Positions 25,715 through 33,821 of a stretch of DNA of 47,055 nt are shown here, piece after piece. Both the position numbers and the translations under genes were made by a program. The first letter of the stretch is position 1. Every line of letters begins with the position of its first letter. Source of the DNA: an uncultured Lachnospiraceae bacterium (lineage in GTDB: Bacteria; Bacillota; Clostridia; Lachnospirales; Lachnospiraceae); assembly GCA_910577955.1 (NCBI GenBank), contig CAJTNC010000022.1:1-47055 (forward strand). The letters are read 5' to 3'. The notes beneath the pieces were generated by a model, which worked only from the letters and a program-made list of their open reading frames with translations, ran no database searches and was not told the DNA's origin.

Positions 25715-26824
25715 ATGAAGAAAAAAGTATTAAGCATCATTCTCAGTGCGGCAATGGCAGCGACCCTTCTGGCAGGCTGCGGCAATGCAGCGCAGGAGAC
25801 AAACACTCCAGCAGCGGAAACTCCGGCAGAGGAGACCGGGGAGACAGAAGAGACTGAGGCTCCCGCCGGGGAGACAGACAGTGAAGGCGGCGCAGTATAC
25901 GCGTTCGTTTCCAAATCCGCAGGCAACCCTTTCAACGAAAGACAGGCAGCGGGCTTTGAGGAAGCGGTGGCAGATTTGGGCGGAACAGCGATCGTGAAGC
26001 ATCCCGAGGCAGCTACGGCAGATGCACAGATCTCCGTGATCCAGTCTCTGATCTCTCAGGAAGTTGACAGTATCTGCGTGGCGGCAAACGACGAAAATGC
26101 ATTGGAGCCCGCTTTGAGAGAAGCGGCGGACGCAGGCATCAAAGTTTGTTCCGTTGACTCCACCGTAAACGTGGCCAGCCGCCTGACACATGTGAATCAG
26201 GCCGGCGTTACCGAGATCGGTCAGTGCCTGATGGACGCAGTTTATGACATTACAGGCGGCGAAGGCCAGTGGGCTATCCTTTCCGCTACTTCTCAGGCAG
26301 CAAACCAGAATGCTTGGATTGAATCCATGAAATCCATTATGGAAGACGAGAAGTATGCAGGTCTTGAGCTGGTGGAAGTTGCTTACGGTGATGACGAGCC
26401 GATCAAATCCACAGACCAGACACAGGCGCTGCTGCAGAAATATCCTGACCTGAAAGTGATCTGCGCACCGACGACAGTTGGTATTGCAGCAGCGGCGAAG
26501 GTACTGCAGGATCAGAAATCCTCTGTGAAACTGACAGGTCTCGGACTTCCCTCCGAGATGGCTGAGTACATCGGCGATGACGACGCTCACTCCTGCCCTT
26601 ACATGTTCCTGTGGAACCCCATCGACCTTGGACGTCTTGGCGCATACACATCTGCGGCTCTGGTAAACGGTGATATCACAGGTGCGGAAGGCGACACGTT
26701 CACAGCGGGCGATATGGGAGATTACACGATCGTTAAGGCCGGCGACGGCGGCACAGAGATCATCCTCGGCGCTCCGTTCAAATTCGATCCTTCCAACATC
26801 GAAGAGTGGAAAGAAGTTTATTAA
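25715..26824 (+). CDS. Sugar ABC transporter substrate-binding lipoprotein (probably rhamnose, RhaS-like)
   Basis: A 369-residue lipoprotein: signal peptide MKKKVLSIILSAAMAATLLAG with lipobox LAGC (Cys22), an acidic Glu/Thr-rich tether (about 28-58), then a periplasmic-binding-protein type I fold that starts YAFVSKSAGNPFNERQAAGF. It delivers sugar outside the cell to the two permeases. The long in-frame extension upstream is rejected because GGGAGGACG stands just before ATG 25715 and the signal peptide begins there. A strong terminator follows. The fold resembles RhaS of rhamnose importers; genomic position beside rhaBAM supports rhamnose, and a biochemical test would be needed to exclude another deoxysugar. 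Confidence 0.92.
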   Translation: MKKKVLSIILSAAMAATLLAGCGNAAQETNTPAAETPAEETGETEETEAPAGETDSEGGAVYAFVSKSAGNPFNERQAAGFEEAVADLGGTAIVKHPEAATADAQISVIQSLISQEVDSICVAANDENALEPALREAADAGIKVCSVDSTVNVASRLTHVNQAGVTEIGQCLMDAVYDITGGEGQWAILSATSQAANQNAWIESMKSIMEDEKYAGLELVEVAYGDDEPIKSTDQTQALLQKYPDLKVICAPTTVGIAAAAKVLQDQKSSVKLTGLGLPSEMAEYIGDDDAHSCPYMFLWNPIDLGRLGAYTSAALVNGDITGAEGDTFTAGDMGDYTIVKAGDGGTEIILGAPFKFDPSNIEEWKEVY

Positions 26825-26856
26825 GAAAAGTTTATAAGGAAAGAATCTTTAAGTAA

Positions 26857-26893
26857 AAAAACGGGGCGGCTGAAAAGCAGCGGCCCCGTTTTG
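26857..26893 (+). terminator. Terminator of the sugar ABC transporter operon
   Basis: ACGGGG pairs with CCCCGT, extended by a second GCTG/CAGC stem inside, with an A-tract before and TTTTG after, so it may work in both directions. Confidence 0.9.
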
Positions 26894-27190
26894 TGATGCC
26901 TGTTGAAGTGTGAAAAAAGAAAAAGAGCACTATTTGCTTGCAAAATTCTATATCTCCTGATAAACTATTTACAAAAGCATATATTCTTTTGGATTCTTAT
27001 CGGAATGCCGTTTGGAGGAACTAAAGGGCATGACCGTATTCTCAGGGATATCTGTCCCGTCTGACTTCATCTGAAATCTGTGCTTTTTCATTCGACAAAT
27101 CAAATTGCATGGAATTTCGGGAGAAGCAGGGGGATAAAGCTTTGGAAAATTTTGACGGCCTTTCTTTCGGAAATTCCGGAAGGAGGAGAC
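26894..27190. other. Gap without a recognised gene
   Basis: Nearly 300 AT-rich bases between the ABC operon terminator and the Rpn gene. I see no RNA fold of a known class and no convincing promoter. An imperfect inverted pair, GGAATTTC near 27111 and GGAAATTCC near 27168, is present; it could be a mobile-element trace or chance. Confidence 0.4.
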
Positions 27191-28174
27191 ATGAGTAAAA
27201 AGCAGTCGGCCGGGGAAAATCCGGCCAACAGAAACTACAAAGATACGGTGTTTCGCATGTTGTTTCAGGACAGAGGGCGTTTGCTCGGGTTGTATAATGC
27301 AGTCAGCGGCAGGAATTATACCGACCAGAAGGAATTAGAGATCGTCACGCTGGAAAACGCAGTCTATATGGGGATGAAAAATGATCTCGCCTTTCTGATC
27401 GACTTAAGTCTGTACCTGTTTGAACACCAGTCGACGATCAACAAAAACATGCCGCTGCGTTTTTTACAGTATGTGTCGGCGGAGTATGAAAAGCTGGTGG
27501 CATCAAAGGACATTTACAGAGACAAGCAGATACAGATCCCGACTCCTCATTTTATCGTCTTTTATAATGGCGCTGCGTTCTGTCCGGAACAGAGTGAACT
27601 GAGGCTGTCGGATGCTTTTTTGACAAAGGAAGAGCGGCCGGAGTTGGAACTGCGGGTGAAGGTGTTTAATATCAACGGCGGATATAATGAGGAACTGAAA
27701 GCGCAGTGTCTGGCTTTAAAGGAGTATATGCAGTATGTAACAAGGGTTCGCAGGTACGCAGAAAGCATGTCTCTTGAGGAAGCGGTGGACAGAGCCGTGG
27801 AGGAGTGCATCAGAGAGAATGTCCTGAGGGAGTTTCTGCAGCTAAACAGGGCTGAGGTGAAGAAGATGAGCATATATGAATATGATGATGAGGCGGTCAA
27901 ACAGGCGCTTAGAGAAGATGCGTATGAAGAGGGGAAAGCAAGTGGAAAGCTGGAAGGAAAAATAGAAGGAAAAATAGAAGGAAAAATAGAAACGTTGGTC
28001 ACTCTGGTTTGCAGGAAGATGAGGATGGATCAGACGCTTGAAAAGATCGCGGAGGATTTGGCGGAAGAGGTTTCTTCTATTGAACCCATCTACAAGGCGG
28101 CAGGAGAATTCGGGCCGGAATATGATGCGAAACTGGTCTGTGAAAAGATGCTGAAAAATTCACAAAGAGGATAG
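27191..28174 (+). CDS. Rpn family nuclease / PD-(D/E)XK transposase-like protein
   Basis: A 327-residue protein of the recombination-promoting nuclease family. The N-terminal half carries the PD-(D/E)XK-type landmarks: DTVFRMLFQD near the start, a catalytic-type Asp in NDLAFLIDLS and the E-x-Q of LYLFEHQST. The C-terminal half is helical and charged, with a tandem GKIE repeat (about 256-269). Family members are DNA nucleases linked to recombination and in some cases to phage defence. ATG 27191 has AAGGAGGAG in front; an in-frame extension to 27080 lacks a ribosome site. The hydrolase gene follows after 5 bases and is probably co-transcribed. Confidence 0.85.
   Translation: MSKKQSAGENPANRNYKDTVFRMLFQDRGRLLGLYNAVSGRNYTDQKELEIVTLENAVYMGMKNDLAFLIDLSLYLFEHQSTINKNMPLRFLQYVSAEYEKLVASKDIYRDKQIQIPTPHFIVFYNGAAFCPEQSELRLSDAFLTKEERPELELRVKVFNINGGYNEELKAQCLALKEYMQYVTRVRRYAESMSLEEAVDRAVEECIRENVLREFLQLNRAEVKKMSIYEYDDEAVKQALREDAYEEGKASGKLEGKIEGKIEGKIETLVTLVCRKMRMDQTLEKIAEDLAEEVSSIEPIYKAAGEFGPEYDAKLVCEKMLKNSQRG
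27956..27991 (+). repeat. Three tandem 12-base repeats inside the Rpn gene
   Basis: GGAAAAATAGAA occurs three times head to tail (27956-27967, 27968-27979, 27980-27991), each encoding Gly-Lys-Ile-Glu in the reading frame. The unit is a multiple of three, so gain or loss changes length without breaking the frame. Confidence 0.95.
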
Positions 28175-28179
28175 ATGCC

Positions 28180-28986
28180 ATGCGAATAGCAGTTTTGGTA
28201 GATAATAATACGGCAGATGCCCTGCAGGCGGAGTGGGGGCTGTCCCTTTACATAGAATATGAGGGGCATACGATCCTGTTGGACGCGGGAACCACAGGGA
28301 TTTTTGCGGACAATGCAAAGGCGCTTGGAACCCCGGTGGAAAATATTGAGCTTGCGGTGTTGTCCCACGCTCACTATGACCATGGGGACGGGTTGGAGCG
28401 TTTTTTTGAAGAAAATAAAAAGGCGAAGTGTTATATCCGGAGCTGCTGCGGAGAAGACTGTTACGACAGGAAGAAAGATAAGTATATCGGAATCAAGGCC
28501 GGGCTTTTCAAAACTTACGGGGAAAGGTTTGCGCGCATAGAAGGAGATTATACGCTGCTGCCCGGAGTGACTCTGGTGCCCCACAAAACACAGGGACTTG
28601 AAAAACTGGGAGAGAAAGTCGGAATGTACCGCTATCGGAATGGCGTCTGGATCCCGGATGACTTTTCCCATGAACAGAGCCTTGTGTTTGAGACAAAGAA
28701 GGGGTTGGTGATCTGCAATAGCTGCTGTCACGGCGGGGCAGATCGTATTATAGAAGAGGTGAAGCAGACTTTACCTGATAAGAGGGTGTATGCGCTGATC
28801 GGCGGACTGCATCTGTACAGAGCTTCGGATGAGGAAGTGCTTACTTTGGCGGAAAAGATAAGAGAGACGGGTATCGAGAAAATATATACCGGCCACTGCA
28901 CCGGAGAGCGGGCTTTAGAACGGTTAAAGGAGACGCTTGGCAGTGCAGTGCGGCAGTTTTATACGGGGATGGAAATAGAAATCTGA
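28180..28986 (+). CDS. Metallo-beta-lactamase-fold hydrolase (COG1237-like)
   Basis: A 268-residue MBL-fold protein with the metal motif HAHYDHGDG and later metal ligands in CHGG and GGLHLY, closing with YTGHCTGERA. The arrangement resembles archaeal and bacterial proteins annotated as 7,8-dihydropterin-6-methyl-4-(beta-D-ribofuranosyl)-aminobenzene-5'-phosphate synthase homologues, whose real role in bacteria is unclear. It has four closely spaced Cys in the region RSCCGEDC and CNSCCHGG, which could add metal binding or redox sensitivity. It lies 5 bases after the Rpn gene and ends 3 bases from the convergent MATE gene. Confidence 0.85.
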   Translation: MRIAVLVDNNTADALQAEWGLSLYIEYEGHTILLDAGTTGIFADNAKALGTPVENIELAVLSHAHYDHGDGLERFFEENKKAKCYIRSCCGEDCYDRKKDKYIGIKAGLFKTYGERFARIEGDYTLLPGVTLVPHKTQGLEKLGEKVGMYRYRNGVWIPDDFSHEQSLVFETKKGLVICNSCCHGGADRIIEEVKQTLPDKRVYALIGGLHLYRASDEEVLTLAEKIRETGIEKIYTGHCTGERALERLKETLGSAVRQFYTGMEIEI

Positions 28987-28989
28987 TGT

Positions 28990-30351
28990 TCAGCTTTCGG
29001 AAGCTTTCAGTCTGGCTATCCATTTTCTGCTGCGGAAGACCCTGATCGATAAGACAAATCTGATACACTCTTCCAGAGACAACATAAAATATACCGCAGA
29101 AACGGGCAGCTTTAAGACGAAGGCGGCGAGCAGTCCGAGGGGCACTCCGAAAGCCCAGGTTCCGATCAGATCGATGAGCATTACATAGTTGGTCTTTCCG
29201 CCGCTTCGCAGGATGCCTCCGCCGAGTATCATATTTTGTATTTTGAAGGGGGAGATCAGCGCGTAGGCCAGCAGGATATTTTGGGTAAGTATTTTTACGG
29301 AATCTTCTACTTGATAGATTTCCACATAGTATCTGCGGGTAAAAATGATAACGGCTGACAAAATAAAGCTTCCGGCAAATCCGTAGAGGACGAGCTTTTT
29401 GGCTGCCAGACAGGCTCCGTCGCTGTCGTTATTTCCGAGCATTTTGCCGATGATAACGGAGGCCGCCTGAGAAAGACCGCAGAGAGCGCCGATCATCAGA
29501 CCCTGCATCGGGTTGGTCAGTGTCATGGCGGCGCTGGCGTCGGTGCCCAGACGACCATAAATCGCGGCGTAGACGTTCTCGCCGAGGCTCCAGAAAAATT
29601 CGCAGATCAACATCGGAAGCAGGATGCCTGCGTACTGTTTCCAACTGAAAGGAACTTTGCGGAAAGAGGGTGCCCCGGAGAGAGAAAACTGTTGAGACTG
29701 TTTTATGTACATGAAAAACATCAGAGCCAGATTAAGAAACTGGGAGATCACCGTGGCGATGGCAGCGCCTGCGGCGCCCATGGCGGGAAATCCCAGCTTG
29801 CCGAAAATCAGAAGATAGTTCAGCGCAGTGTTGGCTGCGGCGGCAAAAAGACTGGCATACAGCGGCAGGGAGGCCTTTTCCATACAACGAAACAGGGTGG
29901 AAAGCATGACTGTGCCGGCCGTGAGGAAAAAAGTGCCGGAGAGGATTGCCAGATATCCGGCGCCGTCGGACAGCGTGGCGGGATCCGCTGTGTACAATCC
30001 CATGATTTGCCCCGGGAAAAAGAGACACAGTATGGTGAACAGAGCGCCTGTTCCCAGAGCAAGGTATAGATTCAGAAAGAAACTGCGCTTCACCTCCATG
30101 TCGTTGTGCTGGCCGAGATATTGGGAGATCATGATGCCGGACACCGCGCCGAGTGCGGCGGTCACTACAGTGAAAATGCTGACAAATTTTGCGGCTAACC
30201 CTACTCCTGCAACACTCACGCTGCCAAGCTGACCGATCATGATCTGATCCACGATACTGAAGGAGGATTGCAGCATGGACTGAAGGGTTACAGGAACAGC
30301 CAGACTGCAGACGGTTCGAAAAAAACTATGATTTTTATAATTTTGATCCAT
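28990..30351 (-). CDS. MATE family efflux transporter (third of three)
   Basis: A 453-residue, 12-helix MATE protein; the N-terminal AVPVTLQSMLQSSFSIVDQIMIGQLG is the family pattern. It has GGAGG before the ATG and a good promoter, with a palindrome just upstream of the -35. It is not closely similar by eye to the MATE proteins at 1940 and 12732 beyond family motifs. Cargo unknown. Confidence 0.9.
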   Translation of the reverse strand: MDQNYKNHSFFRTVCSLAVPVTLQSMLQSSFSIVDQIMIGQLGSVSVAGVGLAAKFVSIFTVVTAALGAVSGIMISQYLGQHNDMEVKRSFFLNLYLALGTGALFTILCLFFPGQIMGLYTADPATLSDGAGYLAILSGTFFLTAGTVMLSTLFRCMEKASLPLYASLFAAAANTALNYLLIFGKLGFPAMGAAGAAIATVISQFLNLALMFFMYIKQSQQFSLSGAPSFRKVPFSWKQYAGILLPMLICEFFWSLGENVYAAIYGRLGTDASAAMTLTNPMQGLMIGALCGLSQAASVIIGKMLGNNDSDGACLAAKKLVLYGFAGSFILSAVIIFTRRYYVEIYQVEDSVKILTQNILLAYALISPFKIQNMILGGGILRSGGKTNYVMLIDLIGTWAFGVPLGLLAAFVLKLPVSAVYFMLSLEECIRFVLSIRVFRSRKWIARLKASES

Positions 30352-30401
30352 GATAACCTCCGGAATCTGTTTTTGTCACAAAATGAAATGACTTTAAATT
30401 T

Positions 30402-30430
30402 ATCATACGCCGAAAAGTATCATGATTCAA
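30402..30430 (-). promoter_or_regulatory. Promoter of the third MATE gene
   Basis: On the minus strand: TTGAAT (30425-30430), 17-base spacer, TATGAT (30402-30407), about 50 bases before the start codon. Confidence 0.75.
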
Positions 30431-30448
30431 AGGTTAAACGCGTAACCT
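30431..30448. promoter_or_regulatory. Palindrome upstream of the third MATE promoter
   Basis: AGGTTA and TAACCT are inverse copies separated by six bases (AACGCG), directly against the -35 of the MATE promoter. The size and symmetry fit a dimeric regulator site; which regulator is unknown, though the LacI-family gene next door is a candidate. Confidence 0.45.
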
Positions 30449-30565
30449 CATACAAAATTTGAATGCGTTTTTTGTGCAGATTATCCAATATCATCGCAGA
30501 GACATTATTTCGATCGGCGGTGGGCGGGAAGGGGGATTGCAGTCAAATGGAGAGAGAGGAACCTG

Positions 30566-31570
30566 CTATATTCTGCGGACGCTGGCGCGCTCCACCAGTG
30601 TGACCGGCAGCATGGCTGTGGTCTCGGTTTTTTTTTGTTCTTTAAGTTCCTGCAGTTTGGCGATGGCTGTCTTGGCCCTCAGAGCATTGTCTTGACGCAC
30701 GGTGGTGAGGGCAGGAGAAATCATCCCGCAAAGCGGCGTATCGTCAAATCCTGCTACGGAGATATCTTCCGGTACGCGGAGGCCGTTTTCCGACAGGAAA
30801 CGGATCAGGTCGACGGCGTAGTGATCGGAGACGGCAAATACGGCGGTGGCTCGGCGGAATTTTTCCATGTTCTCCCGGTAGAAGGAAAACCGTTTTGTCC
30901 TGCACATGGGGATCAGCATAAGATCGGCTGTTCCGGGGGTGAAGCCGTTTGAAAATCCGTTGTACCGCTCCAGATCCATATCTACGTCGTTGTCGGAGAT
31001 ACACAGAGCCTGTCTGTGGCCGTATTTTCGGAAAAGTTCGCCGACCTGATAACCGCCGCCGTAATTGTCTATGGTGATATTGAAAAAGCGTTCCGGATCT
31101 CCGCAGAAGCCGTCATAGACCACAAAGGGGATCCGCATATGGTTTCTCAGCCAAGCGTAATCCTGACTGCAGAAGCCGATCACCACCAGACCGTCCATGT
31201 TCCACATGGAAGCGAACTGAATGATTTCTTCAGGCTTTTTTGTCTTTTTGACCATCATGAATTGTCCTTGTTTTTCTATCTCATCGGACAGGCAATTGAG
31301 GGAAGAAGCGATAAAAGCGTCATCCAGTGTATGCCCTTGATACTTTTCGTGGTCGTTGATGAAAACGCCTATGATCTTAGAGGAATTCTGCGCAAGCAGG
31401 ATACCGGCCATGCTGGGAATATACTGGCGCTCCTCCAGCAGAGCCTGCACTCTTTTGATGGTTTCGGGCGATGTCTTTTTTGTTTTTCCGTGGATTACAT
31501 TTGACACCGTAGCGGTGCTGAGTCCCAGCTCCTCTGCGATATCGCTGATTCTTATGCGCTGTTGATTCAT
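30566..31570 (-). CDS. LacI-family transcriptional regulator
   Basis: A 334-residue repressor: an N-terminal helix-turn-helix (RIRISDIAEELGLSTATVSNVIHG), a hinge, and a periplasmic-binding-like sensor with SDHYAVDLIRFL and VAGFDDTPLCGMISPALTTVRQD. The longer in-frame start at 31618 has no ribosome site, whereas ATG 31570 has GGAGGA upstream and fits the family N terminus, so it is preferred. It diverges from the aldo/keto reductase gene with a 190-base gap holding promoters for both directions. The effector is unknown. Confidence 0.9.
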   Translation of the reverse strand: MNQQRIRISDIAEELGLSTATVSNVIHGKTKKTSPETIKRVQALLEERQYIPSMAGILLAQNSSKIIGVFINDHEKYQGHTLDDAFIASSLNCLSDEIEKQGQFMMVKKTKKPEEIIQFASMWNMDGLVVIGFCSQDYAWLRNHMRIPFVVYDGFCGDPERFFNITIDNYGGGYQVGELFRKYGHRQALCISDNDVDMDLERYNGFSNGFTPGTADLMLIPMCRTKRFSFYRENMEKFRRATAVFAVSDHYAVDLIRFLSENGLRVPEDISVAGFDDTPLCGMISPALTTVRQDNALRAKTAIAKLQELKEQKKTETTAMLPVTLVERASVRRI

Positions 31571-31608
31571 GGTTTGCGGGTTCCTCCGGCTATTATCCTT
31601 TGGGTTTT

Positions 31609-31637
31609 GTTTTATCATGTGCAGAAACCATCGTCAA
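31609..31637 (-). promoter_or_regulatory. Possible promoter of the LacI-family gene
   Basis: On the minus strand: TTGACG (31632-31637), 17-base spacer, TAAAAC (31609-31614). Confidence 0.5.
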
Positions 31638-31661
31638 TGCTTTGGAGCAAAATATTTATGA

Positions 31662-31691
31662 TTGAAAAACGGAGACAGAATTTGGTATGAT
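31662..31691 (+). promoter_or_regulatory. Promoter of the aldo/keto reductase gene
   Basis: TTGAAA (31662-31667), 18-base spacer, TATGAT (31686-31691), 70 bases before the start. Confidence 0.65.
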
Positions 31692-31760
31692 ACAGTTATG
31701 GGTTAAAAGATATGGAAGAGTTTTACGGGGTGGCTGCCACAGCAGTGAAAGGAGATCATC

Positions 31761-32789
31761 ATGTCAAAAGTAACATTGGGAAAAACAGGTTTTTGTGTGG
31801 AGAAAAACGCGTTCGGCGCACTGCCGATCCAGCGGATCGATAAAGCGGAAGCGGTGAAGCTTTTGAGGAAGGCTTATGACAGAGGCGTCACATTCTTTGA
31901 TACGGCGCGGTTTTATACGGACAGCGAGGAGAAGTTGGGGGAAGCTTTTGCGGGGATGCGGGATCAGGTGATCATTGCGACGAAGACCGGAGCGGTGGAT
32001 GCGGAAGGATTCCGGAGAGATATTGAAGTTTCCCTGCGCAATCTGCAGACGGATTACATTGATCTGTACCAGTTCCATAATCCGGCGTTTTGTCCGAGGC
32101 CCGAAGACGGCAGCGGGCTTTACGAGGCCATGCTGGAGGCGAAACAAAAGGGCATGGTGCGGCATATCGGCATCACGAACCACAGACTGAACATCGCGAA
32201 GGAAGCGATAGAGAGCGGCTTGTATGAGACTTTGCAGTTTCCGTTCTGCTATCTGGCCACGGAGAAAGATCTGGAGCTGGTGGAGGCCTGCAGGAAGGCG
32301 GATATGGGATTCATTGCGATGAAAGCGCTCTCCGGCGGACTGATCACCAACTCGGCGGCGGCCTATGCGTATCTTGCGCAGTTTGACAATGTGCTTCCGA
32401 TCTGGGGGGTACAGCGGGAAGAAGAGCTGGATGAATTTTTATCTTATATAGAAAATCCGCCGGTCATGACGGATGATATAAAGGCGCTGATTGAAAAGGA
32501 CAGGGAGGAGCTGTTGGGAGAGTTCTGCAGGGGATGCGGATACTGTATGCCTTGTCCGGTGGGAATTGAGATCAACAACAGCGCGCGGATGAGCCTGATG
32601 CTGCGAAGAGCGCCCTCGGAGGCGTGGCTGACTCCGGAGTGGCAGGAGAAGATGAAGTTGATTGAGAAATGTCTGCATTGCGGAAGGTGTAAGTCAAAGT
32701 GCCCTTACGGACTGGATACACCGACGCTTTTACAAAAAAATTATGAAGATTATAAAGAGATCGTGGCAGCAGGGGTACATATGCCGTGA
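31761..32789 (+). CDS. Aldo/keto reductase with C-terminal iron-sulfur motifs
   Basis: A 342-residue protein. Residues ~1-250 are an aldo/keto reductase barrel with the catalytic set Asp/Tyr (FFDTARFYTDSEEKLGEAF), Lys (ATKTGA) and His (YQFHNP). The last ~85 residues add Cys-rich segments CRGCGYCMPCPVGI and CLHCGRCKSKCPYGL, matching 4Fe-4S binding. This fused form is common in anaerobes, with unknown substrates. It has AAGGAGATC before the ATG. The AraC gene follows by 16 bases. A link to lactaldehyde reduction in rhamnose catabolism is imaginable but unsupported. Confidence 0.88.
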   Translation: MSKVTLGKTGFCVEKNAFGALPIQRIDKAEAVKLLRKAYDRGVTFFDTARFYTDSEEKLGEAFAGMRDQVIIATKTGAVDAEGFRRDIEVSLRNLQTDYIDLYQFHNPAFCPRPEDGSGLYEAMLEAKQKGMVRHIGITNHRLNIAKEAIESGLYETLQFPFCYLATEKDLELVEACRKADMGFIAMKALSGGLITNSAAAYAYLAQFDNVLPIWGVQREEELDEFLSYIENPPVMTDDIKALIEKDREELLGEFCRGCGYCMPCPVGIEINNSARMSLMLRRAPSEAWLTPEWQEKMKLIEKCLHCGRCKSKCPYGLDTPTLLQKNYEDYKEIVAAGVHMP

Positions 32790-32805
32790 TAGAAGGAGAA
32801 TCTTT

Positions 32806-33726
32806 ATGCCAAAGTCACAGTCTCCCGCTTTGAAGGAAGTTCGCCTGCACGGTACGAAATCTTTTCCGTGCGCCATTTACCGCACACGCTTTGCACAGAA
32901 GGGAACGCTGGTCAAGCACCACTGGCACGATGAGGTGGAGATTTTGTACTTTTCCGGCGGGGACTTCCGTCTGGAAATCAATATGGAGCAGTTTAAAGTG
33001 CGTTCCGAATGCCTTTATTTTATCAACCCCGGCGAACTGCACAGCATTATTGCGGAGTCAACCGATACTTATATCGAGGATGCGGTCGTCTTTTCTCCCT
33101 CCATATTGAGTTTTGAGGCCTGTGATGCGGCGCAGATGCTGCTGATCCGCCCTGTGCGGGAGGGCAGCATGCTATTTCCCCGCTGTATTGTGCCGGGAGA
33201 ACCGGCATTTGATTCCGTTCGCAGCGCTTTTTTAGAAGTGATGCATTCCTTTGGTCTGGCGATGCAGGAGGAATCTCTCTTTATCGACGGCGCTGTGACG
33301 GAAGATTTGACCAGTCAGTTGTATATCAAGTCGGCGCTGCTTCGCATTCTGGCGGATTTGTCCGCCCATGCACTTTTTGCGCCTGCCGGGAAAAATCATG
33401 ACAGGCGCGTCGAGGACATTAAAAGCGTATTGACCTATATCAGAGAGAATTATGCGGAAAAAATCCGTATTTGCGATCTGGCCGGGCTGATCAATCGGAA
33501 CGAGCAGTATTTCTGCCGCTTTTTCAAAAAAGCCATCGGTCGTTCCCCCATGCAGTATGTCAACGAATATCGTATCAAACAGGCCTGTCGCCTTTTGGAA
33601 CAGACGGATCTGTCTGTCACGGAAGTCTGCCTGGAGTGCGGCTTTGGCAATCTTGGAAATTTTCTGCGGGAGTTTCGTCGGCAGACTGATACAACCCCTC
33701 TGCAGTATCGCATAAAAAAGTCATAA
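32806..33726 (+). CDS. AraC-family regulator next to the alpha-glucosidases
   Basis: A 306-residue regulator with an N-terminal cupin-type domain (HHWHDEVEILYFSGGDF, FINPGELHSI) and a C-terminal AraC double helix-turn-helix (AEKIRICDLAGLINRNEQYFCRFFKK, then VCLECGFGNLGNFLREFRR). ATG 32806 is chosen because AAGGAGAATCT stands before it. The gene runs in the same direction as the two GH13 genes after a 95-base gap, so it may control them; this is inference from position. Confidence 0.87.
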   Translation: MPKSQSPALKEVRLHGTKSFPCAIYRTRFAQKGTLVKHHWHDEVEILYFSGGDFRLEINMEQFKVRSECLYFINPGELHSIIAESTDTYIEDAVVFSPSILSFEACDAAQMLLIRPVREGSMLFPRCIVPGEPAFDSVRSAFLEVMHSFGLAMQEESLFIDGAVTEDLTSQLYIKSALLRILADLSAHALFAPAGKNHDRRVEDIKSVLTYIRENYAEKIRICDLAGLINRNEQYFCRFFKKAIGRSPMQYVNEYRIKQACRLLEQTDLSVTEVCLECGFGNLGNFLREFRRQTDTTPLQYRIKKS

Positions 33727-33753
33727 TTTCGTAGTTTTTAATCAAATAATCGT

Positions 33754-33782
33754 AGGACAGATCTCCGGATAGTCATTAAAAT
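33754..33782 (+). promoter_or_regulatory. Weak promoter-like site before the alpha-glucosidase genes
   Basis: AGGACA (33754-33759), 17-base spacer, TAAAAT (33777-33782). Only the -10 is good, which would fit activation by the upstream AraC-type protein. Confidence 0.4.
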
Positions 33783-33821
33783 ATATCTCATCAACAGGAA
33801 ATCGATAAAGGAGAATCTGTT

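Noticed and set aside
27100..27191. Imperfect inverted pair GGAATTTC/GGAAATTCC near the Rpn gene, considered as a mobile-element end.
   Set aside because: Only about eight bases match, there is no second copy at the other end of the gene and no target-site duplication was seen.
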